A stretch of DNA of 64,000 bases from an uncultured Clostridia bacterium (lineage in GTDB: Bacteria > Bacillota > Clostridia > Christensenellales > UBA1242). Below the pieces are notes generated by a model. That model saw only the letters and a list, made by a program, of their open reading frames with translations. It was not told the DNA's origin and made no database searches. The DNA lies in assembly GCA_947366895.1 (NCBI GenBank), contig CANBBP010000004.1:41566-105565 (forward strand), given 5' to 3'. A program made the translations under genes and the position numbers. Positions 44,414 to 51,775 of this stretch are shown piece after piece. Position 1 is the stretch's first letter, and every line of letters starts with the position of its first letter.

Positions 44414-44576
44414 AAAAATTATATGCAAACAATGTAAGAATGAAATTAGTCCTTATTATAATTTTAAAGAATATGCCTATAAGGTAGATAGTAAAATATT
44501 TTGTTCTTATGGTTGTATGCAAAAGTATAAACAAGAACACAAACATAGGAATTGTAACTATGTAATTTCACATTAA
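44394..44576 (+). CDS. Small zinc-ribbon-like phage protein
   Basis: 60 residues overlapping the Rep 3' end by 20 bases. Cys pairs CKQC near 11 and FCSYGC near 42, plus HKHRNC, look like a treble-clef or zinc-ribbon. No further assignment. Confidence 0.55.
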   Translation: MNKQKFKKIICKQCKNEISPYYNFKEYAYKVDSKIFCSYGCMQKYKQEHKHRNCNYVISH

Positions 44577-44589
44577 AAAGGAGAAATAA

Positions 44590-45105
44590 TTGCGTAAGAA
44601 AAACAAATATAAAGAAAAGAAAACAAAGTTTTCTAGTAAAAAAATAAATGATAAAAAAATAAATAAAGTTAAAAATAGAGTTCTAAATAAAAGTTTGCCA
44701 ATAGGACAAACTCTTGAAACACAAGACAAATATTTACCTAATAATAAAAAAACATCAAATGAATTAAAATCTTCTAGACCTGTAATAATAGCAGATAAAC
44801 AAATAAATCCTAGTGGTATAGAAGAATATGCAATAATGGTTGGTTCTACTCAAAAAACTAAAAATACTTTTCCATACAATAAAAATGGAATAAAAAATAT
44901 TAGAAATAATATTGAAGTAGAAGATAATGAAAGTAAACCGATAACATTAAATAGTAAATTTAGATTAACAAATAATTCTACTAGAATTCCAGAAAAAGAA
45001 ATTAAAAAATTATATGATAATGTTGTTAATCATAATAGATTTTCTAGTGAAAATAGAAAGAAAAAAAATAAATTTGATAATAGATATAAAAAAAGCAAGA
45101 ACTAA
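44590..45105 (+). CDS. Basic disordered phage protein, unknown
   Basis: 171 residues from TTG 44590 with AAAAGGAG 8 bases upstream. Lys/Asn/Ser/Thr-rich, low complexity at both ends, with one more ordered central stretch (SGIEEYAIMVGSTQK). Its 3' end runs into a hairpin. No family recognised. Confidence 0.5.
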   Translation: MRKKNKYKEKKTKFSSKKINDKKINKVKNRVLNKSLPIGQTLETQDKYLPNNKKTSNELKSSRPVIIADKQINPSGIEEYAIMVGSTQKTKNTFPYNKNGIKNIRNNIEVEDNESKPITLNSKFRLTNNSTRIPEKEIKKLYDNVVNHNRFSSENRKKKNKFDNRYKKSKN

Positions 45106-45217
45106 ATTCTTGCTTCTGCATAGGTACTAACAAGCCCTATGGGCTGATAGAGATTAACCACTCTACCCAATGCTAAACTTACATAGCAGGTGCATATAGC
45201 ATTAAAAACCTATATGC
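45094..45217. other. Second structured phage intergenic region
   Basis: AGCAAGAA/TTCTTGCT (45094-45114; T-run on the minus strand), AGCCC-TAT-GGGCT (45133-45145), TAGAG/CTCTA (45148-45165) and GCATATAG/CTATATGC extended by CAG/CTG (45187-45220). No gene in 45106-45311. Could be a minus-strand origin, since filamentous phages need a second structured start site, or a terminator/attenuator. Confidence 0.5.
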
Positions 45218-45311
45218 CTGTTATCAAAATCATTTGATATTGTTATTATATGTTAAATAATAAAAAAAATCAAGCATTAAATTAAATAAATTTTAAAAGG
45301 AAAAAAATAAA

Positions 45312-45722
45312 ATGAGAGATAAATATATACATATTGAAGATATTAGTAAAGAAATAGAAAAAGAATGTGAATTTTTAGAAACTTTTGAAAAAGAGATAGA
45401 ACATTCAAAAAAAAGAATTAAATATTTAAGTTGTTTAGAAAATTATTTATTTGAAGATGGTCTATGCCCTTTTACTAAAAAAGAATTATTAGAAAATGAT
45501 ATTAAATTACAAGATTATGTAATGCCACTATTAGTAAAAGAAGAAATTATATTAAGACAAAAAATAGTTAGATTTAAAGAATTTAAGAGAATATCAAAAG
45601 ATAATATTGGAGAATTATTAAAAGATTTTATTAACTTTTGTGTTGAATTAAAGAATGGTAAAAAATTTGGTGTTGGAGAATTTCATATACAAAGTTATTT
45701 AGATAATAGGGAGTTTGTGTAA
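45312..45722 (+). CDS. Unknown phage coiled-coil protein
   Basis: 136 residues, AAAAGGA before ATG. Glu/Lys-rich helices with a coiled-coil N-terminus (ISKEIEKECEFLETFEKEIEHSKKRIKYL). First gene of a compact four-gene run with overlapping stops and starts. Confidence 0.55.
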   Translation: MRDKYIHIEDISKEIEKECEFLETFEKEIEHSKKRIKYLSCLENYLFEDGLCPFTKKELLENDIKLQDYVMPLLVKEEIILRQKIVRFKEFKRISKDNIGELLKDFINFCVELKNGKKFGVGEFHIQSYLDNREFV

Positions 45723-45955
45723 TGGTAAAATTAAAATGTTATAATTGTAAAACTCTTGAAGATGCACAAGATTTTATATATCAATGTATAGATAAAGATA
45801 TACAAGTTTGGAGAACTGCCTGTTGGGAAGTTTATAAAGAAGATTTTTGTTTTAATATTGATTGGTCTAACAAAAGACTTTCTTATGCTAGTAAAAATTT
45901 TTATATTGGAAATGATTTTGAAATTATAGAATTTCATAAGGGAGATAAAATATAG
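45722..45955 (+). CDS. Unknown small phage protein
   Basis: 77 residues, overlapping the previous stop (TAATG) and the next GTG start (TAGTG). Contains CYNCKTLEDAQDFIYQC, which may bind metal. Its 3' end carries GGGAGATAAAA, the ribosome binding site of the next gene. Confidence 0.55.
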   Translation: MVKLKCYNCKTLEDAQDFIYQCIDKDIQVWRTACWEVYKEDFCFNIDWSNKRLSYASKNFYIGNDFEIIEFHKGDKI

Positions 45956-46617
45956 TGGAAAACTTTAACAAATGTGATATAGAATTATTAAATGAAGATT
46001 TGCAAGAAGTTAAAAATTTGAAATTCTATTTAGATAGTTTAAATGATTGTTTTGATTGGTCTAATAATAATTTCGCTCACTTATGTTTTTATGTTTATAA
46101 GGTTAAAGAATTATTTCATAATTATAATTACTATAATAGAAACAATGAAACATATAGTTTTAAAAGCATAATGTCTTATTATGGTTTAAACGATACTGAT
46201 GTTTCTAGACTATGTTCTTGTTTTGAAAAATATTGTTCTTTTCGTGATATTGAAAATGAAATACCAATATTAGAAGAACCTTTTATAGATTTTTCAAAGT
46301 CAAAACTTATAGAACTTTTACAAGTTCCAAACGAACAAATTTTTAAAGATATAGATAATAAAGTTCTTCGCCCAGATATGAGTGTTAAGACTATAAGAGA
46401 TTATGTTAAAAATTATAATGCTTTGAAAAATATATCTTCTGCAAACAATCAAGAAGAACAGATAGAAGAATTTAATGAAGAAGATATACCACTCGCCTAC
46501 AATCCTAAACAACATTATGATTTTGAATATTTTGAAGATAAAACAAAAAATCAATTATTGAATATTGTTTGGGAATTACAAAAAGAATATGAAAAATTAA
46601 AAGGTATTAAAAAATGA
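45955..46617 (+). CDS. Phage/plasmid-type protein with MSVKTIRDYVK motif, possible replication or partition role
   Basis: 220 residues from GTG 45955. The segment DFSKSKLIELLQVPNEQ then LRPDMSVKTIRDYVKNY resembles a short motif seen in Firmicutes plasmid and phage proteins near ParB/DUF3102 relatives. The C-terminal third is acidic and ends in a coiled coil. Overlaps the next gene by ATGA. Function uncertain. Confidence 0.5.
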   Translation: MENFNKCDIELLNEDLQEVKNLKFYLDSLNDCFDWSNNNFAHLCFYVYKVKELFHNYNYYNRNNETYSFKSIMSYYGLNDTDVSRLCSCFEKYCSFRDIENEIPILEEPFIDFSKSKLIELLQVPNEQIFKDIDNKVLRPDMSVKTIRDYVKNYNALKNISSANNQEEQIEEFNEEDIPLAYNPKQHYDFEYFEDKTKNQLLNIVWELQKEYEKLKGIKK

Positions 46618-46796
46618 AAATAAAAACTTTACCAGCAGATTGTGCTAATTGTAAGTATTATTATTTAAATTGTGCAGATACTTATTCCTGTTCAAAATTA
46701 AATGGAAAATCTATATATTGTAATTTTACAGATGGAGTTGGGTTTAGACATAAAGATTGTCCGTTAATAATAGGAAATAAAAAGAAAAAAAATTAA
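46614..46796 (+). CDS. Cys-rich small phage protein
   Basis: 60 residues with eight Cys (ADCANCKYYYLNCADTYSC, then YCNF and KDC), a probable zinc-binding fold. Starts inside the preceding stop. No family recognised. Confidence 0.55.
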   Translation: MKIKTLPADCANCKYYYLNCADTYSCSKLNGKSIYCNFTDGVGFRHKDCPLIIGNKKKKN

Positions 46797-46855
46797 AAGA
46801 ATATATAATGATAAATTTAAAAAATAATATTAAAAGGAAGTAAAAAATAAAAAAA

Positions 46856-47062
46856 ATGGTTAATGAATTAAAAATAAATAATGTAGAATATATTAAACAA
46901 CTAGAAAAAGAAAATGAATTATTGAAAAAAAGATTATATAATAAACAAGTAGAAATATTTTTTAAAGTTGAAGAATTTACATATAAAATAGATAATTTAA
47001 AAAAAGAAAATGAAAAATTAAAACAAAAAAATATATGTTTATTTAATTTGTGTAAAGTATAA
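46856..47062 (+). CDS. Small coiled-coil phage protein
   Basis: 68 residues, AAAAGGAAG upstream. Almost all one coiled coil (IKQLEKENELLKKRLYNKQ; LKKENEKLKQK), basic-acidic heptads. Possibly a dimeric regulator, but no DNA-binding motif is seen. Confidence 0.5.
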   Translation: MVNELKINNVEYIKQLEKENELLKKRLYNKQVEIFFKVEEFTYKIDNLKKENEKLKQKNICLFNLCKV

Positions 47063-47080
47063 AATTAAAATCAATAATTA

Positions 47081-47111
47081 AAAAACTAGGTGTTTTATTC
47101 GCCTAGTTTTT
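47081..47111. terminator. Bidirectional terminator, convergent phage genes
   Basis: AAAAACTAGG and CCTAGTTTTT with T-runs on both strands; the stop codon of the reverse gene lies in the loop. Confidence 0.85.
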
Positions 47112-47385
47112 TTGTTTTATTTATGTAAAAGAATATAATAGATGTTGGAATTAAAATTACCATTTGTATAATATCAGCTATTATTGTTTCTTGAACATTT
47201 GTTAACATAAGTATTAAATGTGCAAAAGTTGATATTGTAAATATAATGTAACTAATTGTTCTTTTTATTACTCTAAACTTTTCATCAATTTTTTCTTTTT
47301 TCATATTATCTAGTTTTAGTGATGAAATTAAACATATAATCCATATTATTAAAAGTGGAATAAATACTAAATTTGTTATATACAT
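47095..47385 (-). CDS. Small membrane protein, only reverse-strand phage gene
   Basis: 96 residues from ATG 47385 (MYITNLVFIPLLII), chosen for CAGGAG 9 bases upstream. Three hydrophobic segments (about 3-20, 45-62, 70-88) separated by Lys-rich loops. Being the only leftward gene, with its own start region, it may be expressed from the prophage state, for example as a superinfection-exclusion protein; this is inference from orientation. Confidence 0.6.
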   Translation of the reverse strand: MYITNLVFIPLLIIWIICLISSLKLDNMKKEKIDEKFRVIKRTISYIIFTISTFAHLILMLTNVQETIIADIIQMVILIPTSIIFFYINKTKKLGE

Positions 47386-47501
47386 TTTCTTTTTCTCCTG
47401 TAAAAGTTTTATATAATATTCTACCTCTCCCCCTGAAAAAATCAAGTATTTTTAAAGGGTTTATTATATATTTACAAAATAAGACAAAAAAGGAAAATAT
47501 T

Positions 47502-48494
47502 ATGAAACGCAAAGAGAAAAAAATATATAAAACCGCTTACTCAGCAGAAGAAAAATTAAATGCACTTAAATTATTAAAAAGGGCAAGTTTTGAATTTACT
47601 GCACATAGATATCACTGCACTATTCAAACCCTTTATAGATGGAAAAGGATTTATAATGGAACATTAGAGAGCCTACAACCAAAATATTGTGCACCATATA
47701 CACCACACCCTAATAGACATACAGAAGAAGAAATTAAACATATAAAAGATTTAATTAAGAGAAATAAACATATAGGTTTAAATGAATTGTATGGGAAATT
47801 AAGGTTAAATTATGCTTATACTCGTAACCCTGTAAGTTTATATAGATTTTTAAGAAAACATGGTTGGTATGCAGAAGTTAAAAAGAAAAATAAATATGTT
47901 CCACAGCCTTATGATACACCTATTCATATAGGCGAAAAATGGCAACTTGATGTTAAGTTTGTTCCTAGAACTTGTTATGTTGGAGAATTTAAAGAAGAAA
48001 GAAGATTTTATCAATACACAGTAATTGATGAAGCAACAAGAGAAAGATTTATATACCCTTATGAAGAACAACTAGCAACTTCTACTATTGACTTTATACA
48101 AAGGGCAATTATTTATTTTGGTTATCAACCAAATATTATACAAACAGATAATGGCTCTGAATTTACATATACATTACAAACAAGAAATGATAGAGTGCAT
48201 TTATTTGATAGATATTGTCGGGCAAAAAAGATAGTTCATAAACTTATAAAACCACGAACACCAAGACATAATGGCAAGGTTGAAAGGTCGCATAGAAACG
48301 ATAATGAAAGATTTTATAAATGGTTAAAATTTTATTCTTTTGAAGATTTAAAAAAGCAAATGAAAGCATATTTAGAAAGGTCAAATAATATTCCTATATC
48401 TACTCTATCTTCAAGAGATAAACAAAGAAAATGGCTAACTCCAAAAGAAAAGCGAAAAGAATTATTACTTTTGGATTGGGGTGTAGTTGAATAA
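47502..48494 (+). CDS. DDE transposase/integrase (IS481/IS3-like)
   Basis: 331 residues from ATG 47502 (AAAAAGGAAAA upstream). N-terminal HTH (YSAEEKLNALKLLKRASFEFTA; TIQTLYRWKR), a second HTH-like segment, then an rve-type DDE domain: KWQLDVKFV (first D), IIQTDNGSEF (second D) and HNGKVERSHRNDNERFY (E). A single ORF without the programmed frameshift of IS3 favours IS481-like. No terminal inverted repeats are seen closely around it, so it may serve the whole phage, as some filamentous phages use transposases to integrate. Confidence 0.85.
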   Translation: MKRKEKKIYKTAYSAEEKLNALKLLKRASFEFTAHRYHCTIQTLYRWKRIYNGTLESLQPKYCAPYTPHPNRHTEEEIKHIKDLIKRNKHIGLNELYGKLRLNYAYTRNPVSLYRFLRKHGWYAEVKKKNKYVPQPYDTPIHIGEKWQLDVKFVPRTCYVGEFKEERRFYQYTVIDEATRERFIYPYEEQLATSTIDFIQRAIIYFGYQPNIIQTDNGSEFTYTLQTRNDRVHLFDRYCRAKKIVHKLIKPRTPRHNGKVERSHRNDNERFYKWLKFYSFEDLKKQMKAYLERSNNIPISTLSSRDKQRKWLTPKEKRKELLLLDWGVVE

Positions 48495-48524
48495 AAAAGA
48501 TTAAAATTAAATATTTAAAATACT

Positions 48525-48637
48525 AACTATGTCAGTTATTGCCATAGTTCTTTTTGCTGTAAAAAATTCGCAACTTCTACTAGTAGAAGTATATATTAGA
48601 ATAAAAAATAGTAGTAAAAGAATAAATTTTACTACTA
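48525..48637 (+). other. Terminator and palindromes near the right phage end
   Basis: AACTATG/CATAGTT (48525-48549) with TTTTT is a terminator for the transposase gene. It is followed by a perfect 18-base palindrome ACTTCTACTAGTAGAAGT (48573-48590) and TAGTAGTAAAA/TTTTACTACTA (48609-48637). The palindromes may be recombinase or transposase sites. A TTGACA lies at 48681-48686, just before attR. Confidence 0.6.
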
Positions 48638-48693
48638 CTAATAAATTTACATATTTTTTTATTTATTTTTTAAAAAACATTTGACAATTATAC

Positions 48694-48720
48694 ATTATTT
48701 ATTAGATTAAAAAATAAAAT
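48694..48720 (+). repeat. attR-like direct repeat (27 bp)
   Basis: Exact copy of 34958-34984. Everything rightward (cwlD upstream region, 48721-48880, no other gene) looks chromosomal. Confidence 0.85.
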
Positions 48721-48880
48721 ATAATCATTAAATCAATAAAAAACATTTTTAAGTGCTAATATACAAAAATAATTAATAAAATAAAATATATATATAATTA
48801 ATAAAATTCTTTAAAAAGGATTATTTAGTTTTGAACTAATCAAAATAAAAATTAAAAAAAAATTTGAGGTTTTTTAATTC

Positions 48881-49582
48881 ATGTTTTTAATAATCAAAAA
48901 AAAGTGGTTAATATTATTTGTAATAGGACTTATAAGCATTTTGCTAGTTACAATTTGTTTTATAGGAGTTAAAATAAAATCAGTTAATAGTTATAGTGTA
49001 GCAAATGCAAAATTTACAGTTGTTATTGATGCTGGGCATGGAGGAATTGATGGAGGAAGTGTAGGTAAATCATTAGGAGCAATAGAAAGTGAATTAAATT
49101 TAGCATATGCAAAAAATTTAGCAAAACAATTAAATTCCATGGGCATAAATACCATTTTAACAAGAAGTAATGAAGAAGGTTTATATGATATTAATGCTAA
49201 AAGTTTGAAAAAAAGCGATATGAAAAAACGCAAGGAGATTATAGAAAATGCTAATCCTACTTTAGTTGTATCAATCCACATGAATAGTTTTTCTTCTCCT
49301 AGAGCAAGAGGTGCCCAAACCTTTTATAAAAAGGGAAACGAACAAGGACAACAACTTGCACAAAGTATTCAAAATCAACTTAAAACAAATATTGAATACG
49401 GAAAAAGCAGTTCAAAAATTGGGGATTACTACATATTAAACTGCACTAACATTCCTTCCGTTCTTGTAGAGTGTGGCTTTTTAAGCAACCCCGATGATGA
49501 AAAATTAATTGTTTCAAACGATTATCAAAACAAAATTTGTTATTCCATTCTCAGCGGTATAATTGCTTTTTTAAATGGTTAA
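48881..49582 (+). CDS. cwlD: N-acetylmuramoyl-L-alanine amidase CwlD
   Basis: 233 residues: N-terminal TM/signal (about 7-28), then an Amidase_3 domain with the zinc ligands in IDAGHGGIDGG (His), SELNLAYAKNL (Glu) and VSIHMNSF (His), and the C-terminal catalytic VLVECGFLSNPDDE. CwlD removes side peptides for spore-cortex muramic lactam formation in sporulating Bacillota. Length and single-domain form match CwlD rather than larger lysins. SD is poor (TTTGAGG). Confidence 0.88.
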   Translation: MFLIIKKKWLILFVIGLISILLVTICFIGVKIKSVNSYSVANAKFTVVIDAGHGGIDGGSVGKSLGAIESELNLAYAKNLAKQLNSMGINTILTRSNEEGLYDINAKSLKKSDMKKRKEIIENANPTLVVSIHMNSFSSPRARGAQTFYKKGNEQGQQLAQSIQNQLKTNIEYGKSSSKIGDYYILNCTNIPSVLVECGFLSNPDDEKLIVSNDYQNKICYSILSGIIAFLNG

Positions 49583-49645
49583 ATAATAACTTAAACCATA
49601 CTTAATTATTATTTTTTATTAATCATTAATCTCTTTAAAAAGTTA

Positions 49646-49674
49646 AAAAAACATAACAAAAAGTTATGTTTTTT
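49646..49674. terminator. Bidirectional terminator
   Basis: AAAAACATAAC pairs with GTTATGTTTTT; lies between convergent cwlD and the MBL-fold gene. Confidence 0.9.
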
Positions 49675-49699
49675 ATAATTAAGTATAATATTTTAAACA

Positions 49700-50437
49700 T
49701 TAAAACTCTATCTCATCACCATCATTTGCGATAAATAAATTTTTAATATTTCTTTTTCTTGCTTCCTCCTTGGCTAAAGGTGAAGCATGGGTACTAATAA
49801 TCTTTTTATCGCTATATTTTTTGCTAATTTCTTCTATATTATCAACACCCATATGTGCTGAATTGTTTTGAGGTTTTGTCATATCTAAAACTGCAACGTT
49901 GCTATTTTCAACTATCTTTATAATGTTATCACATAAAACACTATCACCTGAAAAACCTACACACTTATTACCATTTTTTATTGTATAACCATAAGCATTT
50001 TTAAAGTCTCCATGAGAAACTGAATATGCTGTTACAAAATAATCTTTTATAATTTCTTCATTCTCTAACTTTTCAAATTCTATGATTGTATATTTCCCCT
50101 CTTGTTTCATATCAAAATATGATTCTTTTTTAGTAAAAACAAAATTACTACATAATAATTCAATCGCTTTTTCTGTTCCCTTTGGACAATATATTTTTAA
50201 TTCTTTATTTGCTTTTAACAAATATTTATTAAATATAAAGAAAGGTAAATCAAAAATATGGTCAGCATGTAAATGAGTTATTAATACAGCTTCTATCCTT
50301 AAAATATTCACTCCCTGTTGAATTAATGTTTTAAGTAAGCCATTACCACAATCTATTAAAATTTTATTATCAACAAGTGAACAAGCACTTCTATCTTTTC
50401 CTAGTATAGCCCCAGTTCCAACTAATTTTAATTTCAT
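49700..50437 (-). CDS. MBL-fold hydrolase, RNase Z-like
   Basis: 245 residues. The metal-binding THLHADH motif near 54-60 with later His (SVSHGDFK), Asp (FSGDSV) and His (STHAS) ligands defines a metallo-beta-lactamase fold of the RNase Z/elaC type. N-terminal LVGTGAILGKDRSACSL is typical too. It is shorter than true RNase Z (about 300 residues) and lacks a clear exosite arm, so it may be a phosphodiesterase rather than a tRNA 3'-processing enzyme. Confidence 0.82.
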   Translation of the reverse strand: MKLKLVGTGAILGKDRSACSLVDNKILIDCGNGLLKTLIQQGVNILRIEAVLITHLHADHIFDLPFFIFNKYLLKANKELKIYCPKGTEKAIELLCSNFVFTKKESYFDMKQEGKYTIIEFEKLENEEIIKDYFVTAYSVSHGDFKNAYGYTIKNGNKCVGFSGDSVLCDNIIKIVENSNVAVLDMTKPQNNSAHMGVDNIEEISKKYSDKKIISTHASPLAKEEARKRNIKNLFIANDGDEIEF

Positions 50438-50487
50438 ATAGCCTCCAAAAATATTATATTATTAAAATTTTGAAATATATGGGAAAT

Positions 50488-51387
50488 TTAAATATTTTTT
50501 AAAACTATATATATTTTATCACTTTCTATAAAAGTAAAATTATTAACATTTATTGCACTTAAAAAGCCACCATTCCCATCACCATAAAAAAGCATTTCAA
50601 TAAACTGATTTGTTATAGTATCTCTTAAGTTTTCATTTTCACTTGAAACATAAAGTCTTGAAAATAAATCTAAAATTTCTTGAGATTCTACTAAACTAAG
50701 TTTATTTATTATAACATTTCTAGGAGTTACACTATAAGAAATATCCTCCGTATTTTGAATAGTTACTAATGAATTTATTGTTACATAAATATTATCAGGT
50801 ATATATTTTAAAATTAGATTACTAAAAAAATTATTAAATTCGTTAATTTTGCTTTTTAATTCAAAAAAATCTAATTTAACTATAGCATTAACATCAACAT
50901 TAATATTTTCTTCAACAGCCTGAAAATTAGTAAAATTTAATTGCTTTAACTCAGTACCTATTGAAACTTCTGAAACATTAATATTTTTGTTTGCATAATT
51001 ACTTAAAAATAAAGCTACACAAGAACCAAACTGATTTGCTGAAAGTTGCATTTCTCCACTAGCAAGGATACCTGCTTCAAAATTTTCTTTATTGAAAACA
51101 AATCCTTCACCATTATCTAAATAAATATTATTTTCTTCCCCAAACATAATGCTAAAACCTTTTTGAGCATCTTCACTCGTAAAAGGTTGAGTTACAAGAG
51201 TTGTTTCATCTACACTTACATTAATAGCATTAATTTTTCGCCTTATATCAATAACATCAATGCCAACTGCAAACCTTAGATATAAATAAAATCCTATTAT
51301 AATAGTAACAATAACCATAACTGTTATAAGTATTACCTTTAAAATAGTAGCAAATATATTTCTTCCATGAGTTTTTTCTTGTGACAT
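50488..51387 (-). CDS. Membrane-anchored extracellular protein, unknown
   Basis: 299 residues: short cytoplasmic start (SQEKTHGRN), one TM (about 13-35), and a 260-residue exterior domain without Cys, rich in Asn/Val/Ile strands. Good SD AGGAGATAATT. Lies 50 bases beyond the MBL gene start, so it is probably transcribed first, with that gene downstream in one unit. No family recognised. Confidence 0.6.
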   Translation of the reverse strand: MSQEKTHGRNIFATILKVILITVMVIVTIIIGFYLYLRFAVGIDVIDIRRKINAINVSVDETTLVTQPFTSEDAQKGFSIMFGEENNIYLDNGEGFVFNKENFEAGILASGEMQLSANQFGSCVALFLSNYANKNINVSEVSIGTELKQLNFTNFQAVEENINVDVNAIVKLDFFELKSKINEFNNFFSNLILKYIPDNIYVTINSLVTIQNTEDISYSVTPRNVIINKLSLVESQEILDLFSRLYVSSENENLRDTITNQFIEMLFYGDGNGGFLSAINVNNFTFIESDKIYIVLKNI

Positions 51388-51565
51388 AATTATCTCCTAA
51401 TTAATTATTACATCTTTTTATAACTTTTGCAAAATATTTTTTATATATTATAAACTAAAATAAACTAACTGAAAAGTAGCAATTTATTATTTATAAAATT
51501 TTTTTCATTTAATTAAGCTTAATTAAAGATAATTTATACTATTTTATATTTAGTTAATTTGCACA

Positions 51566-51595
51566 TTGACTTTTACTTTTTAACTATGCTATTAT
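51566..51595 (+). promoter_or_regulatory. Promoter of the cytidylyltransferase leader
   Basis: TTGACT at 51566-51571, 18-base spacer, TATTAT at 51590-51595. Transcription would begin about 51602, giving a leader of some 170 bases. Confidence 0.55.
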
Positions 51596-51601
51596 ATGTT
51601 T

Positions 51602-51760
51602 GTTATGAAAAGTAAGTGCGTTTTATTTAACTTAATAAACAACACTTTAATTGTTGAAAGTTGTCAACTTAAGGGTAATTATCTCCCTGTAAAAATTAAA
51701 AATAAAAAAGTTAAAAAAGTTGTTTGGTAGTACTATACACTCCAGACAATTTTTTTTAAC
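51602..51760 (+). promoter_or_regulatory. Structured 5' leader with terminator before the cytidylyltransferase gene
   Basis: The leader ends in a terminator: TTGTTTGG (51720-51727) pairs with CCAGACAA (51742-51749, one U-G), followed by eight T, just before SD AAGGAG and ATG 51776. Upstream is AGGG/CCCT (51673-51687). A 41-codon frame runs from ATG 51605 to TAG 51728 (MKSKCVLFNLINNTLIVESC onward), ending in the terminator stem. The ATG would be nearly leaderless, so it may be chance, or a leader peptide for attenuation. No known riboswitch class was recognised. Confidence 0.5.
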
Positions 51761-51775
51761 AAAAAGGAGAAAAAA

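Larger units (their letters stand above)
34958..48720 (+). mobile_element. Integrated inovirus-type (filamentous ssDNA) phage, about 13.7 kb
   Basis: Bounded by a perfect 27-bp direct repeat and containing the hallmark pair of filamentous phages: a Zot/pI morphogenesis ATPase (40525) and an HUH rolling-circle Rep of the G2P type (43382). Two tiny membrane proteins in coat position, a terminator directly after them, an ssDNA-binding-like protein, three membrane-anchored virion-protein candidates, a hairpin-rich intergenic region and a DDE transposase complete the set. All genes but one run rightward. At 13.7 kb it is at the large end for inoviruses. Flanks are chromosomal (SHOCT gene on the left, cwlD on the right). 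Confidence 0.88.

Noticed and set aside
45100..48640. CRISPR array
   Set aside because: Clusters of hairpins and A-rich repeats exist, but no regularly spaced direct repeats with unique spacers anywhere in the window, and no cas genes.
34958..48720. Plasmid or ICE instead of phage
   Set aside because: Rep alone would fit a rolling-circle plasmid, but Zot ATPase, tiny coat-like proteins and their terminator argue for a filamentous phage; no conjugation genes are seen.
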